Of a stretch of DNA of 10,096 bases, positions 1-7,010 are shown piece after piece. The translations under genes and the position numbers were made by a program. The notes under the pieces were generated by a model. It was not told the origin of the DNA. It saw nothing but the letters and a program-made list of their open reading frames with translations, and ran no database searches. Source of the DNA: Hyphomicrobiaceae bacterium (GTDB lineage: Bacteria > Pseudomonadota > Alphaproteobacteria > Rhizobiales > Hyphomicrobiaceae); assembly GCA_025359005.1 (NCBI GenBank), contig JANYHP010000327.1:1-10096 (forward strand), given 5' to 3'. The first letter of the stretch is position 1, and each line of letters opens with the position of its first letter.

Positions 1-600
1 CGGGCGCTCCGCCTTGGAAAGTGCCGTGCCCAATTCGGCCATCACCTGGCCTGCGGGGGCTGGCTTGGGAACCCTTGCAGGCTTGGCGTCCGCAATATCC
101 ACCGCGGCCGCCAGCATGTCCTCGGGCAATCCGAGTACGACCGGGCCGGGGCGGCCGGACAGCGCCGTCGTCCAGGCGCGGCTGACATATTCCGGAATGC
201 GCTTGGTGTCGCGGATAACGCCAACCCATTTGACGAACGTGCCGAGCACGCTCTTGGTCTCCATCTCCTGGAACGCCTCGCGGTCCTCGGTGTCGAGCGA
301 CGGGAGGCCGAGGAACAGGATCATCGGCGTACTGTCCTGTTGCGCCACGTGCAGGCCGGCCATGGCATTGGCGAGGCCCGGCGCGCGGGTAACAAAGCAG
401 AGGCCCGGTTGTCCGGTCATCTTGCCCCAGGCTTCCGCCATCATCGACGCCCCGCCCTCCTGCCGGCACACGATGGTCTGGATGCCAGCGCCGTGCAGCC
501 CGTCCAGTGCGGCGAGAAAACTTTCGCCCGGGACCGTAAAGGCGCAGCGGGCGCCATTGAGAGCCAGTTGATCAACCAGGATCTTGCCGCCGTGGCGCAT
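1..600 (-). CDS. Thiamine-diphosphate-dependent enzyme, acetolactate-synthase-like, N-terminal part (cut by window edge)
   Basis: The minus-strand frame starts at ATG 600-598 and stays open for 200 codons to the window edge, so the C-terminal part is missing. The visible part is the N-terminal Pyr (TPP-binding) domain of the acetolactate synthase/benzoylformate decarboxylase superfamily. It shows FTVPGES at residues 21-27 and RQEGGASMMAEA from residue 46, where Glu48 is the expected cofactor-activating glutamate. TRAPGLANAMAGLHVAQQDSTP follows as the usual G-P-G-x-x-N...DS-P pattern. Near the cut end, GRPGPVVLGLPEDM marks the close of the Pyr domain. An AAGGG ribosome binding site lies at 608-612, 7 bases upstream, and supports this start. 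Members of this superfamily decarboxylate or condense 2-oxo acids. Substrate cannot be assigned without the central and PP domains, and I do not claim it is the biosynthetic IlvB. It is transcribed divergently from the cytochrome gene. Confidence 0.88.
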   Translation of the reverse strand, partial: MRHGGKILVDQLALNGARCAFTVPGESFLAALDGLHGAGIQTIVCRQEGGASMMAEAWGKMTGQPGLCFVTRAPGLANAMAGLHVAQQDSTPMILFLGLPSLDTEDREAFQEMETKSVLGTFVKWVGVIRDTKRIPEYVSRAWTTALSGRPGPVVLGLPEDMLAAAVDIADAKPARVPKPAPAGQVMAELGTALSKAERP

Positions 601-851
601 TGGACTGCCCTTTTTCAGAAGTGGAGTGGATGCTTTGTGACACGCTCCGCATCAAGACAGGCGCCAAGGCGGCGGTGAAGCGCGTTTTATGCCCGTGGCC
701 TCTGCATGGCGCGCTGGGATGCGCCGAATTGGCCATAGGATATCGGAAATCGTCCGGCAATGCTGGCTGGATGGGCGAACCTGTCTGGCACGGAGTGCAC
801 GCAGCGACTAGGTTCGCGCGGCTTGGATAGCCAGGGCATAGGGACCAGCAG
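601..851. other. Divergent intergenic region between TPP enzyme and cytochrome genes
   Basis: This gap should hold the promoters of both divergent genes. I see no convincing -35/-10 pair on either strand. A short inverted repeat GGCGC (709-713)/GCGCC (721-725) is present but is weak in GC-rich DNA. Open frames crossing the gap on both strands look like high-GC shadows, with no family motifs. Confidence 0.4.
840..844 (+). promoter_or_regulatory. Ribosome binding site fixing a GTG start
   Basis: AGGGA sits 7 bases before GTG 852-854. The next in-frame ATG (957) lies inside the hydrophobic core of the signal peptide, so this site decides in favour of the GTG start. Confidence 0.6.
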
Positions 852-3143
852 GTGGCCGACGAAAGATCGCAATCGAGGCGCCCTGCATGGCGTTGGTGGA
901 CACGCGGCACACGACATTTTCGTAGCGCCCGGCTCGGTGCGACGGCGGCGTGGCTGATGCTGCTGGCGCCGCTTGCGCAGGCGGCCGAGCCTGTGGTCCC
1001 GGCCCAGCCGGCGGACCCGGCTGGCGCCAAGGCCTATCGCGTCCTCGAGACGTCGTGCGCGGGCTGTCATCAAGTGGGCCGCCTGCGGGCCACCCTGACG
1101 CGCCCCGCGGCCGATCTCGCCAACATCCTCGATTTGGAGACGCTGGCGCGTAATCCGGCGCTCGTCGTGCCCGGCAGTGCCGACGCTTCGCCGCTCTATA
1201 CGGCCATTCAAGGCCGCACCATGCCGCCGGAGGGCGGTGGCGAGCAGCCCGCCGACGACATCGCGCTCAGCCCCGCCGATTTGCTGGCGGTCCGCGACTG
1301 GATCGAGCAGTTGCCGCCAGCAACCGCTGCGTGTGCCGACCGTGTGCCGGTCACTCCAGCGATGCTCGCAAGAGCGGTTGGTGCGGCGGCGACCAAACTC
1401 GATGCCGCCCGCGCCGCAACCACGCGCTTTATCTCGCTGGCCCCACTGCACAACGGCTGCGCGACACCAGCCGAAATGCAAGCCGCGATCGACGCCGTCG
1501 CGATGCTGATCAACAGCCTCTCGCTCGCGCTTGAACCCGTCAGGCCGACGGCGACCGGGGCGGACGGGCTGTTGTTGGCGGTCGATCTGGCGGCCATCGG
1601 CTGGGACCACGAGCGCTGGGACCGGTTGGCGTTCCGTGCCCCCGCAGTAGCGTTCGTGACCCTTGACGAAGCGACACAGAAGAGCCTCGGAACACGGGCG
1701 CCGGTGGTCGATGCGGACTGGTTTGCCGACGCGGCAACGCGGGCACCGATTTATTACGACGTGCTGGGTTTGCCCGACACATTGGGTGGCCTGTTGGCAA
1801 ATGCCCGCATCGATCTCAGCGAAGCCACGCCTGGAACAGTGCATCGTATAGGCCTTCGCACGTCAGTCGTCGCACGCGGCAACCGTCTCATCGAGCGGCG
1901 CCCCTTCGCTGGCGGCACCGCGTGGATTGCGCGGGATTTTGCGCCAACAGCCGGCCGTCCCGATCTGTTCGACATGACGGTCGCGGCAGCCGGGGGTGAT
2001 GCAACTAAGCCCCGGGCCCTGCCGCAACCCGACGCGACCCTGCTGCATTTCTCCCTGCCAAACGGGTTTCCGGCCTATTTCGCAGCCAACGCCAGTGGCC
2101 AGCGCATCAACGACGTGCCCGCGTCGGTGCTGCGCAGCGGGCGCCATCCGAGTATGCTCGTGCAAGCGGCGCAGTCGTGCATCGGCTGTCACGCAGGCGG
2201 GCCGGTCGCCCGCGTGCGGGGCCGCACCGATGACCTCAAGGCGCGGCTGCTCGTGGAAGCGGGCCTCGCCAAGGATGTGCGGGACCGGTTGCTGGCGGCG
2301 CATCCTGAACCGGCCGAGTGGCTCAAGCGGATCGACGAGGATCAGGCCCGGCTGAGGCGCGCTTTGGCGGCGGCGGGGCTTGGCGATGTGGGTACGATTG
2401 GCGGGCTCGCACCCTTGCCCGCGCTCATCGCGCGCTACCAGCGGCCCGTGGCAATCGACGAGATCGCGAACATGGCGGGCCAGGAACCGGCGCGTCTGCT
2501 GGCCGCCGGACGATCGGGTTCGCTCGCTCTGGCGGATGTTGCCGCACGGCTTGCTTTCGGGCGTGTCGCACGAGCGGAGGTGGATTTCGTGCTCCCCGAA
2601 CTGGCCGCTCGTGCCGGCTTTGCAGTTCCCGGCGGTGGCGCTGTATCTGCCGCCGCGCCGCCGCTTGCAGCGGTCCCGGATTTGATCCTGAAGGCGGAGC
2701 GTCCAGTCTACCAGAACGGTGATCTGCTGGTGCTGAGTGTGCGCGCCAACTTCACCTGTGCGCTCACCGTCCTGACGCTCGACGGGAAGGGCCGGGCCAC
2801 TGTGCTCTACCCCAACGAGTTCGAAGGCAGCGTCGCGCTCGAACCCAACCGCGAGATCCGCATTCCCGGAGACAAGGCGCCCTATCAGTTACGCCTGCGC
2901 GACAAGGGGTCAGAGACGCTGATCGGCATCTGCGCGGCGGGCGGCAAGGCCGTGGACGGGATCCATCACGACTTCGAAAAACAACGCTTCACCGAGCTCG
3001 GCGATTATCGCGCCTTCCTGTCGCGCGCCTGGGGCACGGACGGCAAGCCGCGCCGGCCTGCGCGTAAGCCGGGCGAGACTGTCGAACCGGCGCAGCCAGC
3101 CGAACCGCAGGCGCGGACCGCCATTCGCATCCGCATCGAGTGA
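852..3143 (+). CDS. Exported two-haem-site c-type cytochrome with C-terminal DUF4384 domain
   Basis: This 763-residue protein starts at GTG. A basic N-terminus and a hydrophobic stretch ending LAPLAQA-AE (about 27-46) look like a Sec signal peptide with an unusually long n-region. Residues 60-160 form a monohaem cytochrome c domain: CAGCH at 69-73, Met124 in GRTMPPEGG as likely sixth ligand, and a closing helix with DWIEQL. This resembles planctomycete-type cytochrome domains. The central part carries RFISLAPLHN (from 192), DWFADAATRAPIYYDVLGLP (from 289), LPNGFPAYF (from 402) and a second site, CIGCH, at 443-447. I recall this series of motifs in uncharacterised cytochromes of several phyla, but cannot name the family. 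DUF4384 covers about 610-705, with VLYPNEFEGS and EIRIPGD. A Pro-rich tail ends RIRIE. It is probably periplasmic. Redox partner and role are unknown, and no assembly or oxidase gene is adjacent. The gene is probably monocistronic, divergent from the TPP enzyme and convergent with fabD. Confidence 0.82.
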   Translation: MADERSQSRRPAWRWWTRGTRHFRSARLGATAAWLMLLAPLAQAAEPVVPAQPADPAGAKAYRVLETSCAGCHQVGRLRATLTRPAADLANILDLETLARNPALVVPGSADASPLYTAIQGRTMPPEGGGEQPADDIALSPADLLAVRDWIEQLPPATAACADRVPVTPAMLARAVGAAATKLDAARAATTRFISLAPLHNGCATPAEMQAAIDAVAMLINSLSLALEPVRPTATGADGLLLAVDLAAIGWDHERWDRLAFRAPAVAFVTLDEATQKSLGTRAPVVDADWFADAATRAPIYYDVLGLPDTLGGLLANARIDLSEATPGTVHRIGLRTSVVARGNRLIERRPFAGGTAWIARDFAPTAGRPDLFDMTVAAAGGDATKPRALPQPDATLLHFSLPNGFPAYFAANASGQRINDVPASVLRSGRHPSMLVQAAQSCIGCHAGGPVARVRGRTDDLKARLLVEAGLAKDVRDRLLAAHPEPAEWLKRIDEDQARLRRALAAAGLGDVGTIGGLAPLPALIARYQRPVAIDEIANMAGQEPARLLAAGRSGSLALADVAARLAFGRVARAEVDFVLPELAARAGFAVPGGGAVSAAAPPLAAVPDLILKAERPVYQNGDLLVLSVRANFTCALTVLTLDGKGRATVLYPNEFEGSVALEPNREIRIPGDKAPYQLRLRDKGSETLIGICAAGGKAVDGIHHDFEKQRFTELGDYRAFLSRAWGTDGKPRRPARKPGETVEPAQPAEPQARTAIRIRIE

Positions 3144-3191
3144 CGAAGATCGCGTTTGGGATAGCCCGAGCCGCCTGCATGAATGCCGCTT

Positions 3192-4136
3192 TCAAACCAA
3201 GCCCGCGGCCACGGCCTTGATATCCTCCGGCGTGCCGACGGGCGTCGATTTCAGCGCTTTGTCGATGCGGCCGGCCAAGCCCGACAGCACTTTGCCGGTG
3301 CCGATCTCATAGAATTCGGTGACACCGGCCGCGGCCATGGCAAGCACGCACTCGCGCCACCGCACGGTGCCCGTCACCTGTTCGACGAGGCGGCGGCGGA
3401 TTTCGTCTGGATCAGAAATGGGCTGTGCGAGCACGTTGGAGATCACCGGCACGATGGGCGCCTTCATGGCCACCTTGGCGAGCGCTTCGGCCATGGCGTC
3501 GGCGGCGGGCTGCATCAGGCGGCAGTGGAAGGGGGCCGAGACCGGCAGCGGCATGGCGCGCCGTAAACCGTGCGCCTTGCCGGCTTCGGCGACGCGGTCG
3601 ATCGCCGTCTTGTGGCCGGACAGCACGACCTGGCCTGGGTCGTTGTCGTTGGCCACGTCGCACACGTCGCCCTGGGCGGCCTCTGCGGCGATCTTGCGCG
3701 CGGTCTCGACGCTGACGCCGAGCAGTGCCGCCATGGCGCCGACGCCCACCGGCACAGCCTTCTGCATGGCCTGCCCGCGCAGGCGCAGCAGGCGTGCCGC
3801 GTCGGCAAGCGAGAACGTGCCGGCGGCGGCGAGTGCGGCGTATTCGCCAAGACTATGGCCCGCAACAAATTTCACCGACCTGGCGAGCGAAACCCCGTGC
3901 TCTTTTTCCAGCACCGCCATCACGGCCATGCTGACGGCCATCAAGGCGGGCTGCGCGTTCTCGGTCAAGGTCAGGGTCTCGGCGGGGCCCGACCACATGA
4001 TGTCGGAGAGTTTTTGTCCGAGCGCGTCGTCGACTTCGTCGAACACCGCGCGGGCTGCGGGATAAGTGTCGGCCAATGCCTTGCCCATGCCGACGGCTTG
4101 GCTGCCCTGCCCCGGAAACACGAATGCACGCGCCAT
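3192..4136 (-). CDS. fabD: Malonyl-CoA:ACP transacylase
   Basis: The 314-residue protein is full length for FabD, which moves malonyl from CoA to acyl carrier protein to supply the chain extender of type II fatty-acid synthesis in the cytoplasm. It begins with FVFPGQGSQ (residues 5-13, oxyanion-hole region). The nucleophile elbow GHSLGEYAA has Ser95. Arg120 in RLRGQAMQ corresponds to the malonate-carboxylate arginine, and His204 in VSAPFHC is the catalytic histidine. GTVRWRE and the GTGKVLSGL segment near the C-terminus are also typical. The start has AGGGGTGAG at 4142-4150 just upstream. In most relatives fabG, acpP and fabF follow fabD directly. Here the gene ends 48 bases from the convergent cytochrome gene and has no fab partner downstream, so it must be expressed on its own. 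No clear terminator was found in the 48-base gap. Confidence 0.97.
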   Translation of the reverse strand: MARAFVFPGQGSQAVGMGKALADTYPAARAVFDEVDDALGQKLSDIMWSGPAETLTLTENAQPALMAVSMAVMAVLEKEHGVSLARSVKFVAGHSLGEYAALAAAGTFSLADAARLLRLRGQAMQKAVPVGVGAMAALLGVSVETARKIAAEAAQGDVCDVANDNDPGQVVLSGHKTAIDRVAEAGKAHGLRRAMPLPVSAPFHCRLMQPAADAMAEALAKVAMKAPIVPVISNVLAQPISDPDEIRRRLVEQVTGTVRWRECVLAMAAAGVTEFYEIGTGKVLSGLAGRIDKALKSTPVGTPEDIKAVAAGLV

Positions 4137-4316
4137 GATATCTCACCCCTGATCCGCTTGGCGCCGCATCACCATGGCGCATCGAGTGTGTCAAGCAACT
4201 GTCGTATGCCCGCGCCAGTTATCCCATTTGACAACTCCGCGGCGGCTCTGGCACCGGGCGCCGTGATTGCGTATGGTCCGTCCGTTCGCGGCCCCTCGAG
4301 AAAGCACTGCCGAGCC
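4137..4316. promoter_or_regulatory. fabD: Divergent promoter region between fabD and the methyltransferase gene
   Basis: A consensus -35 hexamer TTGACA occurs on each strand: plus strand at 4228-4233, and minus strand at 4194-4189 (TGTCAA on the plus strand). Neither has a good -10 at 16-18 bases, as the matching positions are GC-rich. A TTGTCA on the minus strand overlaps the plus-strand site. The location and the paired hexamers suggest back-to-back promoters, but this is inference and no start site can be fixed. Confidence 0.35.
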
Positions 4317-5090
4317 ATGACGGTTTCCACTCTGACCACGCCTTCGACCACGACGGCTCCCACCACGACTACGTCCAGCACGCCCGTGGACGCCGCCAAG
4401 GCGGCGGCCTGGGCCATGCAGCGGCTCAACATGGTCGACAGTCAGGTGCGGCCGAGCGACGTGGTTGACCGGCGCATCATCCGCGCCATGGGCCAGGTGC
4501 CGCGTGAGGCGTTCGTGCCAGAGGGTCTTAAGTCCATCGCCTATATGGATAATCCGGTGCCGCTTGCTGTCGGCCGCGAGGCGCGTGCGCTGATGGAACC
4601 GCGCCTGCTCGCCAAGTTGCTGCAATTGGCTGACGTGCCCGATGGCGGTCGTGTGCTGGAGATCGGCACGGGTTCGGGGTATGGCGTGGCGGTGCTGGCG
4701 GCCATGGGGCTTAAGGCGACCGCATTGGAGAGCGATCCGGAGCGGGTAGCGGCTGCCCAAGCCGCGCTCGCGGCAGTCGGTGCGGTCGCAGCAAACGCGG
4801 GCACCAGTTGGGCGGCGCCCATGGTGCGCACCGGCGACCTCAAGCGCGGCGCGCCCGACGACGGGCCATTCGACGCAATCATCATGGCTGGCGCCATCGA
4901 TGAGGCTCCGCAGGCGTTACTCGATCAATTGAAGTCCGGCGGCCGCTTGGTCGCAGTTAGAGGCGTGGGCCCCGGCGGAAAGGCGACGGCGTGGGTTCGC
5001 TCGGGCACGACGATTGCGGTGCGGGAAGCGTTCGACGCATCGGCCGGCTTGTTGCCGGGGTTCGGGCGCGCCGCAGCGTTTGCACTCTAA
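4317..5090 (+). CDS. SAM-dependent methyltransferase of the protein-L-isoaspartate O-methyltransferase (Pcm) family
   Basis: From ATG 4317 the product is 257 residues. The N-terminal 24 residues are a Thr/Ser-rich tract unlike the rest. The conserved part begins near MVDSQVRPSDVVDRRI (39-54) with VPREAFVP at 61-68. Rossmann motif I is VLEIGTGSGYG (113-123), the acidic residue closing strand 2 is Glu138, and strand 4 is FDAIIMAGA (185-193). GGRLVAV follows. Canonical Pcm repairs isoaspartyl residues and has a QTIS-P active-site loop; here the matching region (82-95) reads PLAVGREARALMEP. That matches the alphaproteobacterial variant usually found just upstream of tolC, so repair activity is uncertain. 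The ribosome binding site before 4317 is weak. ATG 4416 is an alternative start that would remove the Thr/Ser tract but leave only five residues before the conserved MVDSQ. The frame is open far upstream (from 3570), but that part is antisense to fabD and not real. tolC copy 1 follows after 119 bases. Confidence 0.87.
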   Translation: MTVSTLTTPSTTTAPTTTTSSTPVDAAKAAAWAMQRLNMVDSQVRPSDVVDRRIIRAMGQVPREAFVPEGLKSIAYMDNPVPLAVGREARALMEPRLLAKLLQLADVPDGGRVLEIGTGSGYGVAVLAAMGLKATALESDPERVAAAQAALAAVGAVAANAGTSWAAPMVRTGDLKRGAPDDGPFDAIIMAGAIDEAPQALLDQLKSGGRLVAVRGVGPGGKATAWVRSGTTIAVREAFDASAGLLPGFGRAAAFAL

Positions 5091-5145
5091 AGTCTGAGCG
5101 CTCACTGCGTGGCGGCTGCCCCATTCGCAGGCGGACCTTCACACA

Positions 5146-5200
5146 TTGTTTACCGACTCCCCTCCCTATGCGCTGAGGCACCCGATGTGCCACCGGGGAG
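5146..5200 (+). promoter_or_regulatory. Possible promoter and leader hairpin of tolC copy 1
   Basis: TTGTTT (5146-5151) and TATGCG (5167-5172) are separated by 15 bases and make a weak promoter candidate. A small perfect hairpin, GGCAC (5177-5181)/GTGCC (5187-5191), lies just before the GGGGAG ribosome binding site at 5195-5200. No terminator with a T-run follows the methyltransferase gene, so read-through from it is also possible. Confidence 0.25.
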
Positions 5201-5209
5201 CAAGCGCGG

Positions 5210-6718
5210 ATGTCGGTCACTTACAGCACGCAGCCTGCGGCATGGCGAAGGCCCGTTGCTCGCCACGCGTTGCGGCTCGGCGTGGCGCTGCCGGCTCTTC
5301 TGGCAGTGCTCGGATTGTCACCGCCGGCCGTGGCCGAAACGCTGCATGAGGCCTTGACCCTCACCTACCAGAGCAATCCCAAACTCGACGCAGAACGGGC
5401 CCGTTTACGCGCCACCGACGAGGGGGTGCCGCAAGCCAAGGCAGGCTTCCGCCCGACAGCGCTCGCCACTGCCAACGCTGGGGTGTCGCGGCAGACGTCG
5501 TCGCCCGGTCAGTTGACGGATGGCACCACCCACCCGTCCGGGTATGGCGTCACGGCAACCCAATCGGTGTTTTCCGGCTTCCGCACGGTCAACACAGTGC
5601 GTGAGGCCGAGGCCAATGTTCGCGCCGGGCGTGAAAACCTGCGGTTGATCGAATCGCAAGTGCTGCTTGATGCAGTGACAACATACGCCGACGTGATCCG
5701 CGACACTGCACTCGTCCGCCTGCGGGAAAAGAACGTGGCGGTGCTGTCCACTGAACTGCAATCGGCAGAGGCGCGGCGTTCCGTGCGAGAGGTCACCAAG
5801 ACCGACGTCGCGCAGGCTCAGGCGCGTCGTGCGAAATCCATCTCCGCGCTCGATCTCGCGCGCTCCAACCTCAAGACCAGCCGCGCCGTCTACGAGCGCG
5901 TCGTGGGCCGCCCGCCGCATGCGCTGTCTGAGGCTTCCCCGCCGGCAAAACTCATTCCAGGCACGGTGGAGGACGTCTTGAAGACGGCCGAGAAAGAGAA
6001 CCCGAACGTCGTTGCAGCCCTTTATCGCGAACAGGCGGCGCGCCACGAGGTTGATCGTATCTGGGGCGAACTGCTGCCCGAAGTGAAGCTCGAGGCCGGC
6101 TACAATCAGGCCTACAACCCATCAACCTATATCAACCAGACCGGAACCGGCACGGTTACGGGGCGCCTGAATGTGCCTCTCTACGAGGGGGGCGAGGTCA
6201 AGGCGCGCGTACGGGCTGCCAAGCATACCCACGTCAGCCGGCTGCAAGAGATCGAACAGGCGCGGACCGAAGTACAGGCGACAGCTGTTGGCGCGTGGGC
6301 GAAGATGGAGGCGACGCGAACTCAGGTCGCCCAAGATCAAGTGCAGGTCTCGTCGGCGCGCACTGCCCTCGAAGGGGTGCGAGAGGAAGAGCGGGTCGGG
6401 CAGCGCACGTTACTCGATGTGCTGAACGCCGAGCAGGAACTGCTGGACGCGGAAGTTGCGGCCGTCTCGGACCGGCACGACCACCTGATCGCCTCCTATG
6501 CCCTGCTGGCGGCCATCGGGCATCTCGACGCCGGCATTCTGCAACTTGGCGACAGCCAGTACGATCCGTCGGTCCACTACGACGAAGTCGAGCGGAAATG
6601 GTTCGGCGTCAGCATCACCCATGCCGATGGCCGCGTTGAGGTGCTCGACCGGGTCGATAACTGGGGGGCGACGGACCCTTATGTCGCCAGCAAGGGCCTG
6701 CGCGCCTCGACACCCTGA
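5210..6718 (+). CDS. tolC: TolC-family outer-membrane channel protein, copy 1
   Basis: This 502-residue protein starts at ATG 9 bases after GGGGAG. A signal peptide with RHALRLGVALPALLAVLG ends PPAVA-E, with cleavage after residue 42. The mature start ETLHEAL...NPKLDAERARLRATDEGVPQA is typical of alphaproteobacterial TolC. The two outer-membrane-efflux-protein repeats cover roughly 44-245 and 260-450. The second has NPNV near 264, IWGELLP, the barrel-strand motif VPLYEGGEV from 322, and RVGQRTLLDVLNAEQ ending at 409. A short C-terminal tail follows YDPSVHYDEV. Such trimeric channels span outer membrane and periplasm and serve tripartite efflux pumps or type I secretion. No pump or adaptor gene lies here. 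Odd point: the usual RF-x-VGE segment of the first repeat reads RRSVRE (189-194), with Arg in place of the Phe and Gly kept in copy 2. By eye about half the residues match copy 2. The frame is intact, so it is probably functional. Confidence 0.93.
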   Translation: MSVTYSTQPAAWRRPVARHALRLGVALPALLAVLGLSPPAVAETLHEALTLTYQSNPKLDAERARLRATDEGVPQAKAGFRPTALATANAGVSRQTSSPGQLTDGTTHPSGYGVTATQSVFSGFRTVNTVREAEANVRAGRENLRLIESQVLLDAVTTYADVIRDTALVRLREKNVAVLSTELQSAEARRSVREVTKTDVAQAQARRAKSISALDLARSNLKTSRAVYERVVGRPPHALSEASPPAKLIPGTVEDVLKTAEKENPNVVAALYREQAARHEVDRIWGELLPEVKLEAGYNQAYNPSTYINQTGTGTVTGRLNVPLYEGGEVKARVRAAKHTHVSRLQEIEQARTEVQATAVGAWAKMEATRTQVAQDQVQVSSARTALEGVREEERVGQRTLLDVLNAEQELLDAEVAAVSDRHDHLIASYALLAAIGHLDAGILQLGDSQYDPSVHYDEVERKWFGVSITHADGRVEVLDRVDNWGATDPYVASKGLRASTP

Positions 6719-6750
6719 CGGCGTGCATTCCGGGCCTTTTCCCCCGCCGC

Positions 6751-6768
6751 TGTGGATAGTGTTGATAA
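6751..6768 (+). repeat. Two abutting DnaA-box-like nonamers
   Basis: TGTGGATAG (6751-6759) and TGTTGATAA (6760-6768) each differ by one base from TGTGGATAA, the complement of the DnaA box TTATCCACA. They are in the same orientation and directly adjacent. Binding by DnaA is inference, and AT-containing chance matches are possible. Confidence 0.3.
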
Positions 6769-6920
6769 CCAGCCACACGGGTCCGGATTTCCCCGCCCCT
6801 GCTGCGGAGGTGTCCTTTGCGGCGCTCGGCGGACCTGTTTTAAGTGCCCAGAGTGGCTTTCCGGGATTGGGTGCGCAGGCATCCATTTGAACGTGGCTGT
6901 GTCTTTGCTGCCATGTTGCC

Positions 6921-6937
6921 ATCCGAGAGAATCGGAT
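6921..6937. repeat. Perfect inverted repeat upstream of tolC copy 2
   Basis: ATCCGA, a 5-base spacer GAGAA, then TCGGAT. It lies about 75 bases upstream of the copy 2 start, a position suitable for a regulator operator or a leader hairpin. No T-run follows, so it is not a terminator. Confidence 0.35.
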
Positions 6938-7010
6938 ACCCGTCAGGTCAGTGGGGTCGCGTGGGGGACCCGCCTGGACTTGATGGGCACACCCGGCGAT
7001 GGGACAAATT

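Larger units (their letters stand above)
6719..7010. other. 292-bp spacer between the two tolC genes
   Basis: No gene is supported here. Open frames crossing it lack family motifs and are extensions or shadows of the tolC frames. The spacer holds two adjacent DnaA-box-like nonamers (6751-6768), a perfect short inverted repeat (6921-6937) and a smaller one, GGGTC (6954-6958)/GACCC (6967-6971). No intrinsic terminator with a T-run follows copy 1. TTGATA (6762-6767) and TTGAAC (6887-6892) resemble -35 elements but have no good -10 partner. Confidence 0.5.

Noticed and set aside
687..1844. 385-codon minus-strand open frame antisense to the cytochrome gene
   Set aside because: It is Arg/His/Gly-rich without family motifs, while the plus-strand frame shows signal peptide, haem motifs and DUF4384. 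Typical high-GC shadow.
3144..3191. Shared terminator for the convergent cytochrome and fabD genes
   Set aside because: Looked for and not found; only a trivial GGG/CCC pairing is present and no T-run on either strand.
3319..4065. 248-codon plus-strand open frame over fabD
   Set aside because: Ser/Thr/Ala-rich translation with no recognisable motif, wholly antisense to a confident gene.
3570..4316. Upstream extension of the methyltransferase frame as a 506-residue protein
   Set aside because: The extension is antisense to fabD, which has all catalytic residues, and encodes low-quality His/Gly/Arg-rich sequence. The real start is at 4317 or later.
5095..5104. TGAGCGCTCA palindrome just after the methyltransferase stop
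   Set aside because: Perfect but only 10 bp, with no T-run; too short to call a terminator or operator in GC-rich DNA.
6498..6890. Possible small gene overlapping the end of tolC copy 1 and the spacer
   Set aside because: Most of it is tolC in another frame. The part in the spacer has no ribosome binding site or recognisable motif.
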